The notes: a model not told the origin generated them from the sequence alone. A stretch of DNA of 64,000 bases from Trebonia sp963811335 (GCA_963811335.1 CAWERB010000028.1:1-64000), one strand, 5' to 3'; positions 9,211 to 18,599 are shown, counted from the stretch's first letter. Made by a program: numbers and translations.

Positions 9211-9758
9211 GCCACTTCGACGCTGATGTTCGTGGGGTTGCTGAGCGCGTCGAAGACGGCTGAACGCTTCTGCGACTGGGCCACCAGCGCCTCGATCTCC
9301 TCCTTGGAGGCGTCCGCGTCGATGTTGAAGGTGACCTTGACGTCGTTGAAGCCGTTGCGCACGTCGCTGTCCGCGCCGAGGATGCCCCGGATGTCGTGCG
9401 CGCCCTCGACGACCGCCTCGACCGAGCGCAGCTGGATGCCGCGGTTCTGCGCGACGGACGCGACGCCCGCGCTCAGGCAGCTCGCCAGCCCGACAAGAAG
9501 GTACTCGATCGGCGTGATGCCGTCGTCGGTCGCCGCGAAGACCGCCGGGTGGTCGGCCTCGAAGACCGACGACGCCTTGTGCTCCTGCTCCTGGCCGAGC
9601 CCGAAGAAGTCCTTGACCGTGATGGTGGTGTGCACGCCGCCCTGCCACTTGGAGGACGCGCGCCAGGTGAACTGCGCGGCCTCGGGCGCGCCCTTGAGCA
9701 CTTCACGCGCGTCGAGCAGCGCCTGCACGTTGACGCCGTTGTCGGCAACAGTGGTCAT
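9207..9758 (-). CDS. OsmC family protein
   Basis: A 183-residue OsmC/Ohr-fold protein. The conserved segment PIEYLLVGLASCLSAGVASVA carries the single recognisable redox cysteine. The usual second cysteine of true Ohr/OsmC peroxidases is not evident in the segment that includes QLRSVEA, so it may act as a transport- or hydrolase-like OsmC variant rather than a full peroxidase. The ATG at 9758 is used; the frame upstream to 9809 lacks similarity. It overlaps the start region of the downstream monooxygenase. The metX gene is divergent, with 82 bp between starts. Confidence 0.82.
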   Translation of the reverse strand: MTTVADNGVNVQALLDAREVLKGAPEAAQFTWRASSKWQGGVHTTITVKDFFGLGQEQEHKASSVFEADHPAVFAATDDGITPIEYLLVGLASCLSAGVASVAQNRGIQLRSVEAVVEGAHDIRGILGADSDVRNGFNDVKVTFNIDADASKEEIEALVAQSQKRSAVFDALSNPTNISVEVA

Positions 9759-9802
9759 ATCTCGTGATGTCCCTTCGCTTCCCATATTTCCTATGGATCT
9801 AA

Positions 9803-9834
9803 TTGACAATACACCGTGCCGGGCGAGCTAACAT
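9803..9834 (+). promoter_or_regulatory. Leaderless promoter of metX
   Basis: TTGACA (9803-9808) and TAACAT (9829-9834) lie upstream of metX. The -10-like box ends six bases before the ATG at 9841, with no ribosome-binding site between, which fits a leaderless transcript starting at the initiator codon. The 20-bp spacer is longer than ideal, so the -35 assignment is weaker than the -10. Confidence 0.5.
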
Positions 9835-9840
9835 AGCCCC

Positions 9841-11079
9841 ATGGCAGAGCCAGCCCCGACGCTCGCGGCCGGCTCGGTCGGCGTTGTCGAGACCCAGTAC
9901 CTTGACCTGCCGGCCCCGGTACGCCTGGATTGCGGCCGGGAGCTTTACCCGGTCCGCGTAGCCTACGAGACCTACGGCACCCTCTCACCCCGGCGGGACA
10001 ACGTAATCCTCGTGTGCCACGCGCTCAGCGGCGACGCCCACGCCGCGGGCATCGCGAAGACGCAGCCCGCGGAGAGCACGCGGGACGGGTTCGGCGCCAC
10101 CGACCGCGACGGCAGCGCCGGCAAGGGGCTCGGCTGGTGGGACGGGATGATCGGGCCGGGCAAGGCGTTCGACACCGACCGGTACTACGTCGTCGCCACG
10201 AACCTCCTCGGCGGCTGCCGCGGCACGACGGGCCCGTGGTCGGTCAACCCGGCGACCGGCCTGCCCTACGGCGCGGACTTTCCCGTGATCACCGTGGCCG
10301 ACATGGTGCGGACCCAGCGCGCGCTCCTCGACGAGCTGGGCATCGAACGGCTCGCGGCGGTCACCGGGGGCTCGCTCGGGGGGATGCAGGCGTTCGAGTG
10401 GGCGATCCTGTTCCCCGACCGGGTAGACGCCGTCGTGGCGATCGCGAGCACGCACGCGCTGCAGTCACAGGGCATGGCGTGGAACGCCATCGCGCGTGAG
10501 TCGATCATGCGCGACGCGGACTGGCAGGGCGGCCAGTACTACGGCACGGGCCGCGCGCCGGAGGCCGGCATGGGCGTGGCGCGGATGGTCGGCCATGTCA
10601 CCTACCTGTCCTCGCCGGCCCTCGACGACAAGTTCGCCCGCCGCCTGCAGCGGCCAGTTTCGAATGGCGGCGACGGCATCCGCTACACGATCACCGAGCC
10701 GGAGTTCGAGGTCGAGAGCTACCTGCGCCACCAGGCGGACTCTTTCGTCAGGCGCTTCGACGCCAACACCTACCTCTACATGTCGCGCGCGCTGACGTAC
10801 TTCGACCTGGCCCGCCAGCACGGCGACGGGTCACTATCGCGGGCCCTCGAAGGCGTCTCGGCGCGGACGCTGCTGATAGCGTTCAGTTCCGACTGGCTGT
10901 ACCCGCCGTCCGCGTCCAGCGACATCGAGCGGGCGCTCCTCGCCCTCGGCAAACCGGTCGAGTTCCACATCATCGAGGCGCCGTACGGGCACGACTGCTT
11001 CCTGCTGGAAGAGGCGACGCAGACGCCCATCATCCGCCGGTTCCTTCGCCAGCAGGAAAGGGGTCCTGGTGACCGATAA
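9841..11079 (+). CDS. metX: Homoserine O-acetyltransferase
   Basis: An alpha/beta-hydrolase of 412 residues that acetylates homoserine with acetyl-CoA, the activation step of methionine synthesis. The nucleophile serine is in TGGSLGGMQ, the catalytic aspartate in FSSDWLYPP and the histidine in YGHDCFLLEE. The family signature NLLGGCRGTTGP is present. The next gene, metY, begins inside its end (11-base overlap), so the two are translationally coupled and make homocysteine from homoserine and sulfide. It is preceded by a leaderless-type promoter. Confidence 0.95.
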   Translation: MAEPAPTLAAGSVGVVETQYLDLPAPVRLDCGRELYPVRVAYETYGTLSPRRDNVILVCHALSGDAHAAGIAKTQPAESTRDGFGATDRDGSAGKGLGWWDGMIGPGKAFDTDRYYVVATNLLGGCRGTTGPWSVNPATGLPYGADFPVITVADMVRTQRALLDELGIERLAAVTGGSLGGMQAFEWAILFPDRVDAVVAIASTHALQSQGMAWNAIARESIMRDADWQGGQYYGTGRAPEAGMGVARMVGHVTYLSSPALDDKFARRLQRPVSNGGDGIRYTITEPEFEVESYLRHQADSFVRRFDANTYLYMSRALTYFDLARQHGDGSLSRALEGVSARTLLIAFSSDWLYPPSASSDIERALLALGKPVEFHIIEAPYGHDCFLLEEATQTPIIRRFLRQQERGPGDR

Positions 11080-12405
11080 TCCCCCGCGGATAGAGCAAGA
11101 CCGCACGTTCGGATTCGAGACCCGGCAGCTGCACGCCGGGCAGCGGCCCGACCCGAACACGGGCGCGCGCGCAGTGCCGATCTTCCAGACGACCAGCTAC
11201 GTGTTCGAGGACCCGGAGTCGGCGGCCGCGTACTTCAACCTGCAGGAGTACGGGAACACGTACTCGCGCATCATGAACCCCACGGTGGCCGTCTTCGAGG
11301 AGCGGGTGGCGAACCTCGAGGGCGGGGCCGGCGCGGTGGCGTTCGCCAGCGGGATCGCGGCGCAGGCAGCCGCGCTGTTCACGCTGCTCCAGCCGGGTGA
11401 CCACGTGGTCTCCTCGTCGGCGCTTTACGGCGGGACCGTCAACCAGCTCAAGCACCTGCTGCGCAAGATGAACGTGGACCTGACCTGGGTGGATCCCGAC
11501 GATCCCGACGCGTGGCGGGCCGCGGTGCGGCCGGCCACGAAGGCGTTCTTCGGCGAGACGATCGGCAACCCGGGCGGGAACGTGCTCGACATCGAGGCGC
11601 TGGCGGGCATCGCGCACGAGCACGAGCTGCCGCTGATCGTGGACAACACGTTCGCGACGCCGTACCTGTGCCGCCCGATCGAGTGGGGCGCCGACATCGT
11701 GATCCACTCGGCCACCAAGTTCATCGGCGGCCACGGCACGAGCATCGGCGGCGTGGTGGTCGAGGCCGGCACGTTCAACTGGTCCAACGGGCGGTTCCCC
11801 GTGGTCGCCGACCCGTCGCCGGCCTATCACGGCCTGCAGTTCCACGAGACGTTCGGCACCTACGGCTACCTGATGAAGCTGCGCGCGGAAACGCTGCGCG
11901 ACCTCGGCGCCGCGCTCTCCCCGTTCAACGCCTTCCTGTTCCTGCAGGGGCTCGAGACGCTGTCGCTGCGGATGGAACGCCACGTGCAGAACGCGCTCGC
12001 GGTCGCCGCGTTCCTCGAGTCGCACGAGCTCGCGTCGCAGGTGAGCTACGCCGGCCTGCCCGTCGAGCAAGTACCGGCCGCTGGTGGCGAAGTACCTGCC
12101 GCGCGGCGCGGGCGCGGTGTTCTCGTTCGACTGCGCCGGCGGCCGGGCCGGCGGGCAGGACCTCATCCGCGGCGTGTCCCTCTGGTCCCACCTCGCGAAC
12201 GTCGGAGACGCGAAGAGCCTGATCATCCACCCCGCGAGCACGACGCACCGCCAGCTGAGCGACGATGAGCTGCGGGCGGCGGGCGTCGGGCCTGGCACGG
12301 TCCGGCTCTCTGTCGGCACCGAGTCGGTCGCGCGACCTGATCTGGGACCTGAAGCAGGGTTTCGCGCTTGTGGCCGCGACGGCGGGAAAGGTGGCGACGG
12401 CATGA
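11069..12405 (+). CDS. metY: O-acetylhomoserine aminocarboxypropyltransferase (frameshifted)
   Basis: A PLP enzyme converting O-acetylhomoserine plus sulfide to homocysteine. The PLP lysine is in HSATKFIGGHG, and the N-terminal FETRQLHAGQ and IFQTTSYVF blocks are typical. The frame breaks near 12059-12062 (one extra C), after which SSKYRPLVAKYLPRGAGAV continues. It breaks again near 12329-12333 (one extra base), after which DLIWDLKQGF leads to TGA at 12403. The repaired length of about 444 residues is normal. GTG 11069 is preceded by AGGAAAGG. The stop overlaps the ATG of the CoA-binding gene. Confidence 0.88.
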
Positions 12406-12890
12406 GCGACCTCGACCTCACGCAGTACCAGGACCCGCTGACCATCCAGCGCGTGCTGCACACCGCCCGGACGATCGCGATCGTCGGACTGTCGAACAAC
12501 CAGCTCCGGGCCAGCTACTTCGTCGGCTATTACCTCAAGCGGCACGGCTACCGGGTGATCCCGGTGAATCCGCGGGAGACGGAGATCCTCGGCGAGAAGT
12601 CGTACCCGAGCCTGCCCGACGTCCCCGTCCCGGTCGACGTGGTGAACGTCTTCCGCGCACCGGACGCACTGCCCTCGATCGCGCAGGACGCCGTCGCCAT
12701 CGGCGCGGGCGCCCTGTGGTGCCAGTTCGGCGTGATCAACGCCGAGGGCGCGAAGATCGCCACCGACGGCGGCCTGACGGTGATCATGGACCGCTGCATC
12801 AAGGTGGAGCACGCCCGCTACGTGGGCCGCATGCACTGGCTCGGCTTCAACACGGAGCGCATCACCTCGGTGCGGGCTGGCCTGCAGTAA
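12402..12890 (+). CDS. CoA-binding domain protein (succinyl-CoA ligase-like fold)
   Basis: A 162-residue single-domain Rossmann protein of the CoA-binding family. It shows IAIVGLSNNQ near residue 26, a VIPVNP strand end, VDVVNVFR, and GALWCQFGVIN in the second half. The ATG overlaps the metY stop (ATGA), so it is the third gene of the metX-metY operon. Fusions and neighbours of this family with O-acetylhomoserine sulfhydrylase are known in bacteria, suggesting a role in sulfur-amino-acid metabolism, but the ligand is unproven. Confidence 0.8.
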   Translation: MSDLDLTQYQDPLTIQRVLHTARTIAIVGLSNNQLRASYFVGYYLKRHGYRVIPVNPRETEILGEKSYPSLPDVPVPVDVVNVFRAPDALPSIAQDAVAIGAGALWCQFGVINAEGAKIATDGGLTVIMDRCIKVEHARYVGRMHWLGFNTERITSVRAGLQ

Positions 12891-12983
12891 GAGCCCTGTC
12901 ACTTTATTGTCACGGCTGCAACCTCACCCTTGGCTGAGTCGTCCTCATTACTGGATGATCAAGTTATGAGGGGCGTGACGGAC

Positions 12984-13835
12984 ATGGCACAGAATAAGAC
13001 CAGATGGGCTAAGAGGGGTGCGCTCGCGATGGCGGCCACCGCGCTCGTGGTAACCGGGTGCGCGACGGCAACCGCGCCCGTCGCCCCGTCGTCGGCCCCC
13101 GCCGCGCCCGCGGCGCCCGCCGCCAGCGCCGCGCCCGCGGCCACCACGGGAGCCGTCGCGAAGGCGGAGACCACCAGCTTTACGGCACCCGCCTACACGC
13201 CGCCCGCCCGCAACCTGGCCGTCGGCATGTCGGGCGCGGATGTCAAGGCACTGCAGCAGCGGCTCTCCGCGGTCAAGTACTACCCGGGCACGATTGACGG
13301 AAAGTTCGGCGGCGACACGCTCGCGGCGCTGTGGGCATTCCAGGCGATCAACGGCATTCACGTGAGCGGCGTGGTTGACGCCGCGACGAAGCGGGCGCTG
13401 GTGAACCCGAAGGCGTACAAGTCCCCCTCCTACGCGGGCAAGCGCGCCACGCGCATTGAGATCAGCCAGGCGCTCGAGGTCCTGGTGCTGTTCCAGAACA
13501 ACAAGATCATGCTGATCAGCCACGTCTCAAGCGGCGGCGGCTACTTCTACAACTGCGGCGGCGGCGGCTGCTCACAGGCGGTCACCCCCAACGGGACGTA
13601 CAACACCACGGTCTACATGCCCGGCTGGGTCAAGGTGCCGCTCGGCGAGATGTACAACCCGGTGTTCTTCATCAGCACGGTGTTCGCCATCCACGGCGAC
13701 ACCTACGTGCCGCGGGGGCCGGCGTCGCACGGCTGCGTCCGGATCCCGATGGACGTCGCGGCGTTCTTCCACAAGATGGTCAAGGCGCCGGGCACCCAGG
13801 TCCACGTCTACGGCAAGCCGCAGTGGCAGAAGTAA
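12984..13835 (+). CDS. L,D-transpeptidase lipoprotein with peptidoglycan-binding domain
   Basis: A secreted cell-wall cross-linking enzyme of 283 residues. It has a basic N-terminus, a hydrophobic core and a lipobox (VTGC), followed by a long Ala/Pro linker. A PG_binding_1 domain (VGMSGADVKALQQRL...TLAALWAFQ) comes next, then a YkuD catalytic domain with the cysteine in SHGCVRIP. ATG 12984 is preferred because MAQNKTRW begins a normal signal peptide; the frame is open to 12930. It forms 3-3 crosslinks or attaches proteins to peptidoglycan. Confidence 0.88.
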   Translation: MAQNKTRWAKRGALAMAATALVVTGCATATAPVAPSSAPAAPAAPAASAAPAATTGAVAKAETTSFTAPAYTPPARNLAVGMSGADVKALQQRLSAVKYYPGTIDGKFGGDTLAALWAFQAINGIHVSGVVDAATKRALVNPKAYKSPSYAGKRATRIEISQALEVLVLFQNNKIMLISHVSSGGGYFYNCGGGGCSQAVTPNGTYNTTVYMPGWVKVPLGEMYNPVFFISTVFAIHGDTYVPRGPASHGCVRIPMDVAAFFHKMVKAPGTQVHVYGKPQWQK

Positions 13836-13936
13836 CCTCTGCATAGCGTAAGAAATGGCACACGTAAGCTATGCGTAATGTCAGGATCGGGATAGAACAA
13901 AGAGCCCGCGTACCTGCCCGGGATTACTGTGAGCGC

Positions 13937-14599
13937 ATGCTCCAGGCGTTTGTCTTCGAGAAGGTCGGCGTCGCCGTCGGCGACATCTACTTCGTCGACC
14001 CCCACCCGCAGCCCGGGCAGGAGGGTCCTGAGCATGGTGTCCGGCTCGAGCTCCGCGCCTTCGACCGGGGCAAGCTGAAAGGCTCCATCTACTCGGCGGT
14101 CCCGATCTCGGCGGGCACGCCGATCTGGCGGGTGGACCTGCTCGAGGCGGTGGACGGCAAGCCGGGCAGCTTCAACCGCACCCACCACCATCCCAGGTTC
14201 ACCCGCACGTGGGACCCCGTTTCGCGCCACTTCGAGCGCGAGCTGTCCGCGGACCCGCTCGGCTGGCTTGGCAGCCAGCTCGCCGACCTGCCGGGCATCC
14301 TCGACCGCGCGCAGGCGCCCGCGGCGATCGCCGACCCGTCCGACGCGGCCAGCCTGAAGGAGATGGCGCCCGTGATCGTGAGCGCGGCGAGCATGATGCT
14401 GGACAAGGTCCGGGCCGACGAGCTCGGCCGGCCGCCGCAGGACGGCGCGGCCGCCCCGGTCAGGAGCGGCTGGTTGAAGGAGATGGTGCCCGCGGTCAGG
14501 GACACGGCGGGCATGGTGCTGGACAAGGTCCGTTCCATCGAGCTCGGCCGGGGGGCGCAGGACGACGCGGCCGACGCAATCAGGAGCGGCTGGCTGTAA
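13937..14599 (+). CDS. Conserved hypothetical protein with a duplicated 40-residue C-terminal repeat
   Basis: About 220 residues from the ATG at 13937; an upstream ATG at 13871 is possible. The N-terminal 120 residues (FVFEKVGVAVGDIYFVDP...) form a soluble domain I do not recognise. The C-terminus is a two-copy repeat: LKEMAPVIVSAASMMLDKVR and LKEMVPAVRDTAGMVLDKVR, each followed by a variable ELGR...RSGWL tail. The amphipathic helices suggest an assembly or membrane-surface module. It ends two bases before the convergent MFS stop. An inverted GCATAGC/GCTATGC pair lies just before the upstream ATG. Confidence 0.65.
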   Translation: MLQAFVFEKVGVAVGDIYFVDPHPQPGQEGPEHGVRLELRAFDRGKLKGSIYSAVPISAGTPIWRVDLLEAVDGKPGSFNRTHHHPRFTRTWDPVSRHFERELSADPLGWLGSQLADLPGILDRAQAPAAIADPSDAASLKEMAPVIVSAASMMLDKVRADELGRPPQDGAAAPVRSGWLKEMVPAVRDTAGMVLDKVRSIELGRGAQDDAADAIRSGWL

Positions 14600-14601
14600 G
14601 G

Positions 14602-16059
14602 TCACGAACTGCGCCTGCCGCCGCGCAGCGCGGACAGGACCGCGGCGATCACCATGAAGCCGACCGACTCGTAGAAGGCGGCGTGCAGGCCGGAGGTGAA
14701 CGCCGCGGCGGCCGGGCCGTGCAGCGACGTGGTGCCCACGAAGATCGCGAAGGCGAGCTGCCGGGAGACCGACCGGGACGCCACCAGGATGGCCACCGCG
14801 AACGAGAACACCATGCCGACGTTCGAGAAGGTCCGCAGCATGCCCGACGCGATGCCGAACATGTCCGGCGGTGCCGCCTTCATGATGGCCGAGCTGTTGG
14901 CGGGGAAGAAGAAGCACGCGCCGACCGCGCTTATCGCGCCGATGCAGACGATCCACCACAGCGGTGTCGCGTTGCTGAGCTGGGCGTACAGCACGAGCGC
15001 GACGACCTGGAGGGCGAGCCCGGCAGTCGCGGGCCGCACGGCGCCGTACTTGTCCGACAGGCGGCCCGCGTAAAGGCTGACGCCGGCGGAGATCAGGTAG
15101 CCGGGCAGCAGCAGCAGCGACGCGTGGATCGGCGACAGGCCGCGCGGGCCCTGCAGGTACATCAGCACAAGGAAAAGCACCGCGAAGCTGGCCAGGCCCT
15201 GGAACATGGACGCGCATAGCGAGGCCGCCATCGTCGGGACCTTGAAGATCCGCAGCGGCAGCATCGGCGCGGCCACCCGCGACTCGACGAAGACGAACAC
15301 CGCGATGAGCACCAGGCCGCCGATCAGGTAGCCGGCGGTCGAGGCGTCGAACGGCCCGTTGGTCAGCCTGGTGATCGCCCACAGCACGCCGAACAGGCCC
15401 AGGCCGAGCGTGACCATGCCAAGCGGGTCGAGCCGCTGCCTGACCCGCTCCCCCTGGTCGTGCAGCACCCGCAGCGCCACGCCGATGGCGACGACCCCGG
15501 TCGGCACGTTGATCCAGAAGATCCAGCGCCACGACATGTAGGTCACGATCAGCCCGCCGAGCACCACGCCGAGCACGGCGCCGATCGTCCAGCCGAGCGA
15601 GGTGAACCCGTAGGCCCGGCCGCGCTGCTCCCTCGGGTACAGGTCGGCGATGACCGCGCCGCTGTTGGCCATGATCAGCGCGCCGCCGATGCCCTGCACG
15701 ACCCGGAACACGATGATCGACATCTCATCCCACGCCAGCGCGCACAGCAGCGAGCCGAAGACGAAGACGCCGAAGCCGGTCTCGTACATCCGCACCCGCC
15801 CGAACATGTCGCCAAGCCGGCCGACCTGCGTGGACAGTAGCGTGATGACGAGCAGGAAGCTGGTGATCACCCAGACCACGTTGGTCAGCGCCACGTGCAG
15901 GCTGCGCTGGATCTCGGGGAGCGCGAGCACCACGATCGTCGTGTCCACCGCGGTCATCAGCACGCCGGCCATGATCACCATCAGGGCTAGACCGGTTTTG
16001 CTGGTCCCCTCGGGTGGCGTCTGAGCTGGGGTATCGCGCGCGGTTCCGGGGAACGTCAT
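14602..16059 (-). CDS. DHA2-family drug:H+ antiporter (MFS, 14 TM)
   Basis: A 485-residue polytopic protein with 14 hydrophobic segments. It carries the MFS motif A in loop 2-3 (GRLGDMFGRVR), the antiporter motif C region GWTIGAVLGVVLGG and the family motif DTTIVVLALPEIQ in helix 1. It probably exports drugs or secondary metabolites. A TAGGCT box lies exactly six bases upstream of the ATG (16066-16071), so the transcript is probably leaderless. No adjacent regulator is evident. Confidence 0.9.
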   Translation of the reverse strand: MTFPGTARDTPAQTPPEGTSKTGLALMVIMAGVLMTAVDTTIVVLALPEIQRSLHVALTNVVWVITSFLLVITLLSTQVGRLGDMFGRVRMYETGFGVFVFGSLLCALAWDEMSIIVFRVVQGIGGALIMANSGAVIADLYPREQRGRAYGFTSLGWTIGAVLGVVLGGLIVTYMSWRWIFWINVPTGVVAIGVALRVLHDQGERVRQRLDPLGMVTLGLGLFGVLWAITRLTNGPFDASTAGYLIGGLVLIAVFVFVESRVAAPMLPLRIFKVPTMAASLCASMFQGLASFAVLFLVLMYLQGPRGLSPIHASLLLLPGYLISAGVSLYAGRLSDKYGAVRPATAGLALQVVALVLYAQLSNATPLWWIVCIGAISAVGACFFFPANSSAIMKAAPPDMFGIASGMLRTFSNVGMVFSFAVAILVASRSVSRQLAFAIFVGTTSLHGPAAAAFTSGLHAAFYESVGFMVIAAVLSALRGGRRSS

Positions 16060-16143
16060 TTTATTAGCCTAACGAAAGGTAGTTTTTCCGCCAGACGTCA
16101 CTAGGCTGTCTATCCGGCGTTCGCATTTGAGGGGCGGCTGGTT

Positions 16144-16413
16144 GTGGCTCGCGACGAATCCGTGATCGGGACGGTGGGCGTGCTCATCGTTGCCACGCGC
16201 GGCGCGGCAGGCCCGGGCGAGGTACGGGTCAGGATCCGCGGCGGGTCAGAGAGCTTCCTGGCCTGGTCCGCGACACCGCTGCCGAAGGGGACCACGGTCC
16301 TCGTCATCGACTGCCCGGGCCCCCGAACGGTTAACGTGATGCCATGGGACGACCCGCTCGGCGAGGCCCCCGCCACCCCAGGATTTAACGAAGTCCCCCG
16401 CTCAGGAGAGTGA
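16144..16413 (+). CDS. NfeD-like OB-fold protein
   Basis: An 89-residue protein starting with GTG (GAGGGG lies 12 bases upstream). The sequence IGTVGVLIVATRG..GEVRVRIRGG..FLAWSATPLPKGTTVLV has the small beta-barrel pattern of NfeD C-terminal domains but lacks the membrane helices of full-length NfeD. It is separated by four bases from the SPFH gene, matching the widespread NfeD-SPFH pairing. It probably binds or assembles with the flotillin-like protein. Confidence 0.65.
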   Translation: MARDESVIGTVGVLIVATRGAAGPGEVRVRIRGGSESFLAWSATPLPKGTTVLVIDCPGPRTVNVMPWDDPLGEAPATPGFNEVPRSGE

Positions 16414-16417
16414 AATC

Positions 16418-17548
16418 ATGTTCGGTTACCGTGTTCCCGCCCCCGACGAGGCAATGCTTATTTCCGGTGGTCGCGGGGCTAGTGGCGCGCCGTTCCGGGT
16501 AGTCACCGGGCACGGCGCGTTCGTCGCGCCGTTCTTCCGCAAGGTCAGGTACCTGACGCTTTCCATGCAGGAGGCCGAGGTATCGGAGACCTGCGTGACC
16601 AAGCAGGGCATCTCGCTTAACGTCCGCTCCGTGATCGCCTTCAAGGTCGGCTACGACCCGGAGTCCATCGTCAACGCGGGGCAGCGGTTCCTGTCCGACC
16701 AGGACCAGATGTCCGTGCTGACCGGCCGGATCTTCGCCGGCCACCTGCGCTCGATCATCGGCTCGATGACCGTCGAGGAGATCGTGACCGAGCGGCAGAA
16801 GCTGGCCTCCGAGGTGCTCGACGGGTCCAAGGCGGAGATGGCCACCATCGGCCTGACCGTCGACTCGCTGCAGATCCAGTCAATCGACGACATGGGCGCC
16901 GGGTACATCGCGGCGATGGCCGCGCCGAACAACGCGGCGATCCAGCGGCAGGCGAAGATCGCCCAGGCGGCGGCCGACCAGGCGTCGGCCGAGGCGCAGC
17001 AGGCATCGGCCCGCAAGCAGGCCGAGTTCGCGCGCCAGACCGCGGTCGTCCAGGCCCAGTACAAGGCCGAGATCGACAAGGCGCAGGCCGAGGCGGCACA
17101 GGCAGGTCCCCTCGCCCAGGCCTCGGCGCAGCGTGCGGTCATCTCCGCCCAGGCGGAGCTGGCGCAGCATCAGGCCGCGCTCCGCCAGCAGCAGCTGGTC
17201 TCCGAGGTGATCCGGCCCGCCGAGGCCGAGGCGCAGAAGGTGAAGATCCTCGCCATCGCCGACGCGGAGCGGACCAGGATCGCGGCCGAGGCCGCCGCGT
17301 CCAACAACCGGGTGGCGCTCGACCAGCTGCTGATCGCCCAGCTCCCGCAGATCGTCAAGGAGGCGGCCGCCGGGCTCAACGGCGCCAGCGTCACCGTGCT
17401 CAACGGCGCGGACGGCCTCGGCGAGATCGCCGCCGGCCTGGTCAGCCAGGGGCTGACCATCCTGGAGGCGGTGCGCAAGGGCGTCGGCGTCCCGCCGGTC
17501 GACGGCGGCCAGAACGCGCTGCGCAACGGCCAGGGGCCCTCGGCTTAG
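16418..17548 (+). CDS. SPFH/flotillin-like membrane scaffold protein
   Basis: A 376-residue protein. The N-terminal SPFH (band 7) domain covers about residues 1-160 (MFGYRVPAPDEAMLISGG, YLTLSMQEAEV, TVEEIVTERQKL). An Ala/Gln/Glu-rich coiled coil spans about 165-290. A hydrophobic C-terminal segment ends near residue 360. A clear ribosome-binding site (CAGGAGAG) precedes the ATG. Together with the upstream NfeD-like gene it resembles the flotillin systems that organise membrane microdomains. There is no signal peptide, consistent with peripheral membrane attachment. Confidence 0.85.
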   Translation: MFGYRVPAPDEAMLISGGRGASGAPFRVVTGHGAFVAPFFRKVRYLTLSMQEAEVSETCVTKQGISLNVRSVIAFKVGYDPESIVNAGQRFLSDQDQMSVLTGRIFAGHLRSIIGSMTVEEIVTERQKLASEVLDGSKAEMATIGLTVDSLQIQSIDDMGAGYIAAMAAPNNAAIQRQAKIAQAAADQASAEAQQASARKQAEFARQTAVVQAQYKAEIDKAQAEAAQAGPLAQASAQRAVISAQAELAQHQAALRQQQLVSEVIRPAEAEAQKVKILAIADAERTRIAAEAAASNNRVALDQLLIAQLPQIVKEAAAGLNGASVTVLNGADGLGEIAAGLVSQGLTILEAVRKGVGVPPVDGGQNALRNGQGPSA

Positions 17549-17620
17549 CGTTCCGTAACCGAGGTCAGACCAAGAGTCAAAGCCAAAATCAAACCCCCAG
17601 GTTTGGCTAGGAGTCACGGA

Positions 17621-17662
17621 AGATTACCGTCGGCACTCCTTCGGAAGGCCGACGGCTAATCT
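17621..17662. terminator. Bidirectional hairpin between SPFH and LysR genes
   Basis: The arms AGATTA-CCGTCGGC and GCCGACGG-C-TAATCT form a long stem with a one-base bulge and a loop containing CTTCGG. It sits between convergent genes. A second, weaker stem AGCCAAA/TTTGGCT lies at 17581-17608. Confidence 0.6.
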
Positions 17663-17715
17663 CCCGCGACCCCTTGCTCGTGATCCCGTCTTAAGCAGCA
17701 CCGACGCTGGTTCTC

Positions 17716-18597
17716 CTAGCGTTGCGTGAGGATGTCTGCCAGGGCGGCGGCCGGGGAATCGGCGTGCAGCGCTGCGTGTAGCAGCTCCACGCGATGACTC
17801 ACCCTTGGTTGCGTAACGCGGACGGTCGTTATTCCTGGGGCGCGAAGTACTGGCTCTGGCAGCAGGGTTAGGCCGTGACCGGCGGCTGCCAGGTTAATCA
17901 AGGTCATGACGTCTTCGCCGTCATAGCACAGGGCGGGACGGAATCCCTCGACGCCGGCGTGGCGGCGGATCTCGGCTAGTGGCGGGGCCACCTGGTCGGC
18001 TTCGATCCATCGGGCGTCGGCTAGGTCCGGCAGCCGTAGCGCCTGGCGGGCGGCCAGGGGATGACCGACGGGCAGGACGACCGCGATGTCCGTCTCGCTC
18101 AGGCCCGTGGCGGTTACCGGGGCCTGCTCTGGGAGGGGGTCACCGGGCGCGGTCAGGCCGTCGGTCAGCGCGAGGTCCGTCTCCCCGCGCGCCACGCCGA
18201 GCGCGACGGCGGTCCTGGTTCCCGTCCGCACGGTGACGTCAAGGCGCGGCATCCGCATCCGCAGTTCGGCGAGCGCCGTCGCGAGCGCTGGACTCGCGCC
18301 CGCCAGCGGCGTGAGGCCCACGACGAGGGTCGCCGCGGGGGCACTCGTCAGGCGGGTAACGTCCGCCCTCGCGGCATCGAGGCGGAGCAGGATCGGCTCC
18401 GCGTGCTCGAGCAGCCGTACGCCTGCCTCGGTCGGCTCGACCGGGCGACGGCGCAGCAGCCGGGTCTTGAGGTCGTTCTCCAGGGCGGCAACCTGCTGGG
18501 ACACCGCCGCCTGGGTGTAGCCGAGCTCGCTCGCGGCGGCGGAGAAAGAGCCGAGCCTGGCCACCGCGACGAACGTCCTGAGCAGTTGAACCTCCAC
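17716..18597 (-). CDS. LysR-family transcriptional regulator
   Basis: About 293 residues with an N-terminal winged helix (LRTFVAVARLGSFSAAASELGYTQ split over the recognition helix, then AAVSQQVAALE). A LysR substrate-binding domain covers about residues 85-290. GTG 18597 is chosen because the perfect palindrome GATAAGC-ATC-GCTTATC (18600-18616) then sits immediately upstream as a likely operator. The longer frame to 18633 would place that operator inside coding sequence. The divergent glutaminase-like gene is the natural candidate target. Confidence 0.85.
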   Translation of the reverse strand: MEVQLLRTFVAVARLGSFSAAASELGYTQAAVSQQVAALENDLKTRLLRRRPVEPTEAGVRLLEHAEPILLRLDAARADVTRLTSAPAATLVVGLTPLAGASPALATALAELRMRMPRLDVTVRTGTRTAVALGVARGETDLALTDGLTAPGDPLPEQAPVTATGLSETDIAVVLPVGHPLAARQALRLPDLADARWIEADQVAPPLAEIRRHAGVEGFRPALCYDGEDVMTLINLAAAGHGLTLLPEPVLRAPGITTVRVTQPRVSHRVELLHAALHADSPAAALADILTQR

Positions 18598-18599
18598 CA

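Noticed and set aside
13836..13880. GCATAGC...GCTATGC dyad after the L,D-transpeptidase gene as a third copy of the palindromic repeat
   Set aside because: Only the short GCATAGC/GCTATGC words are shared; the long conserved blocks are missing.
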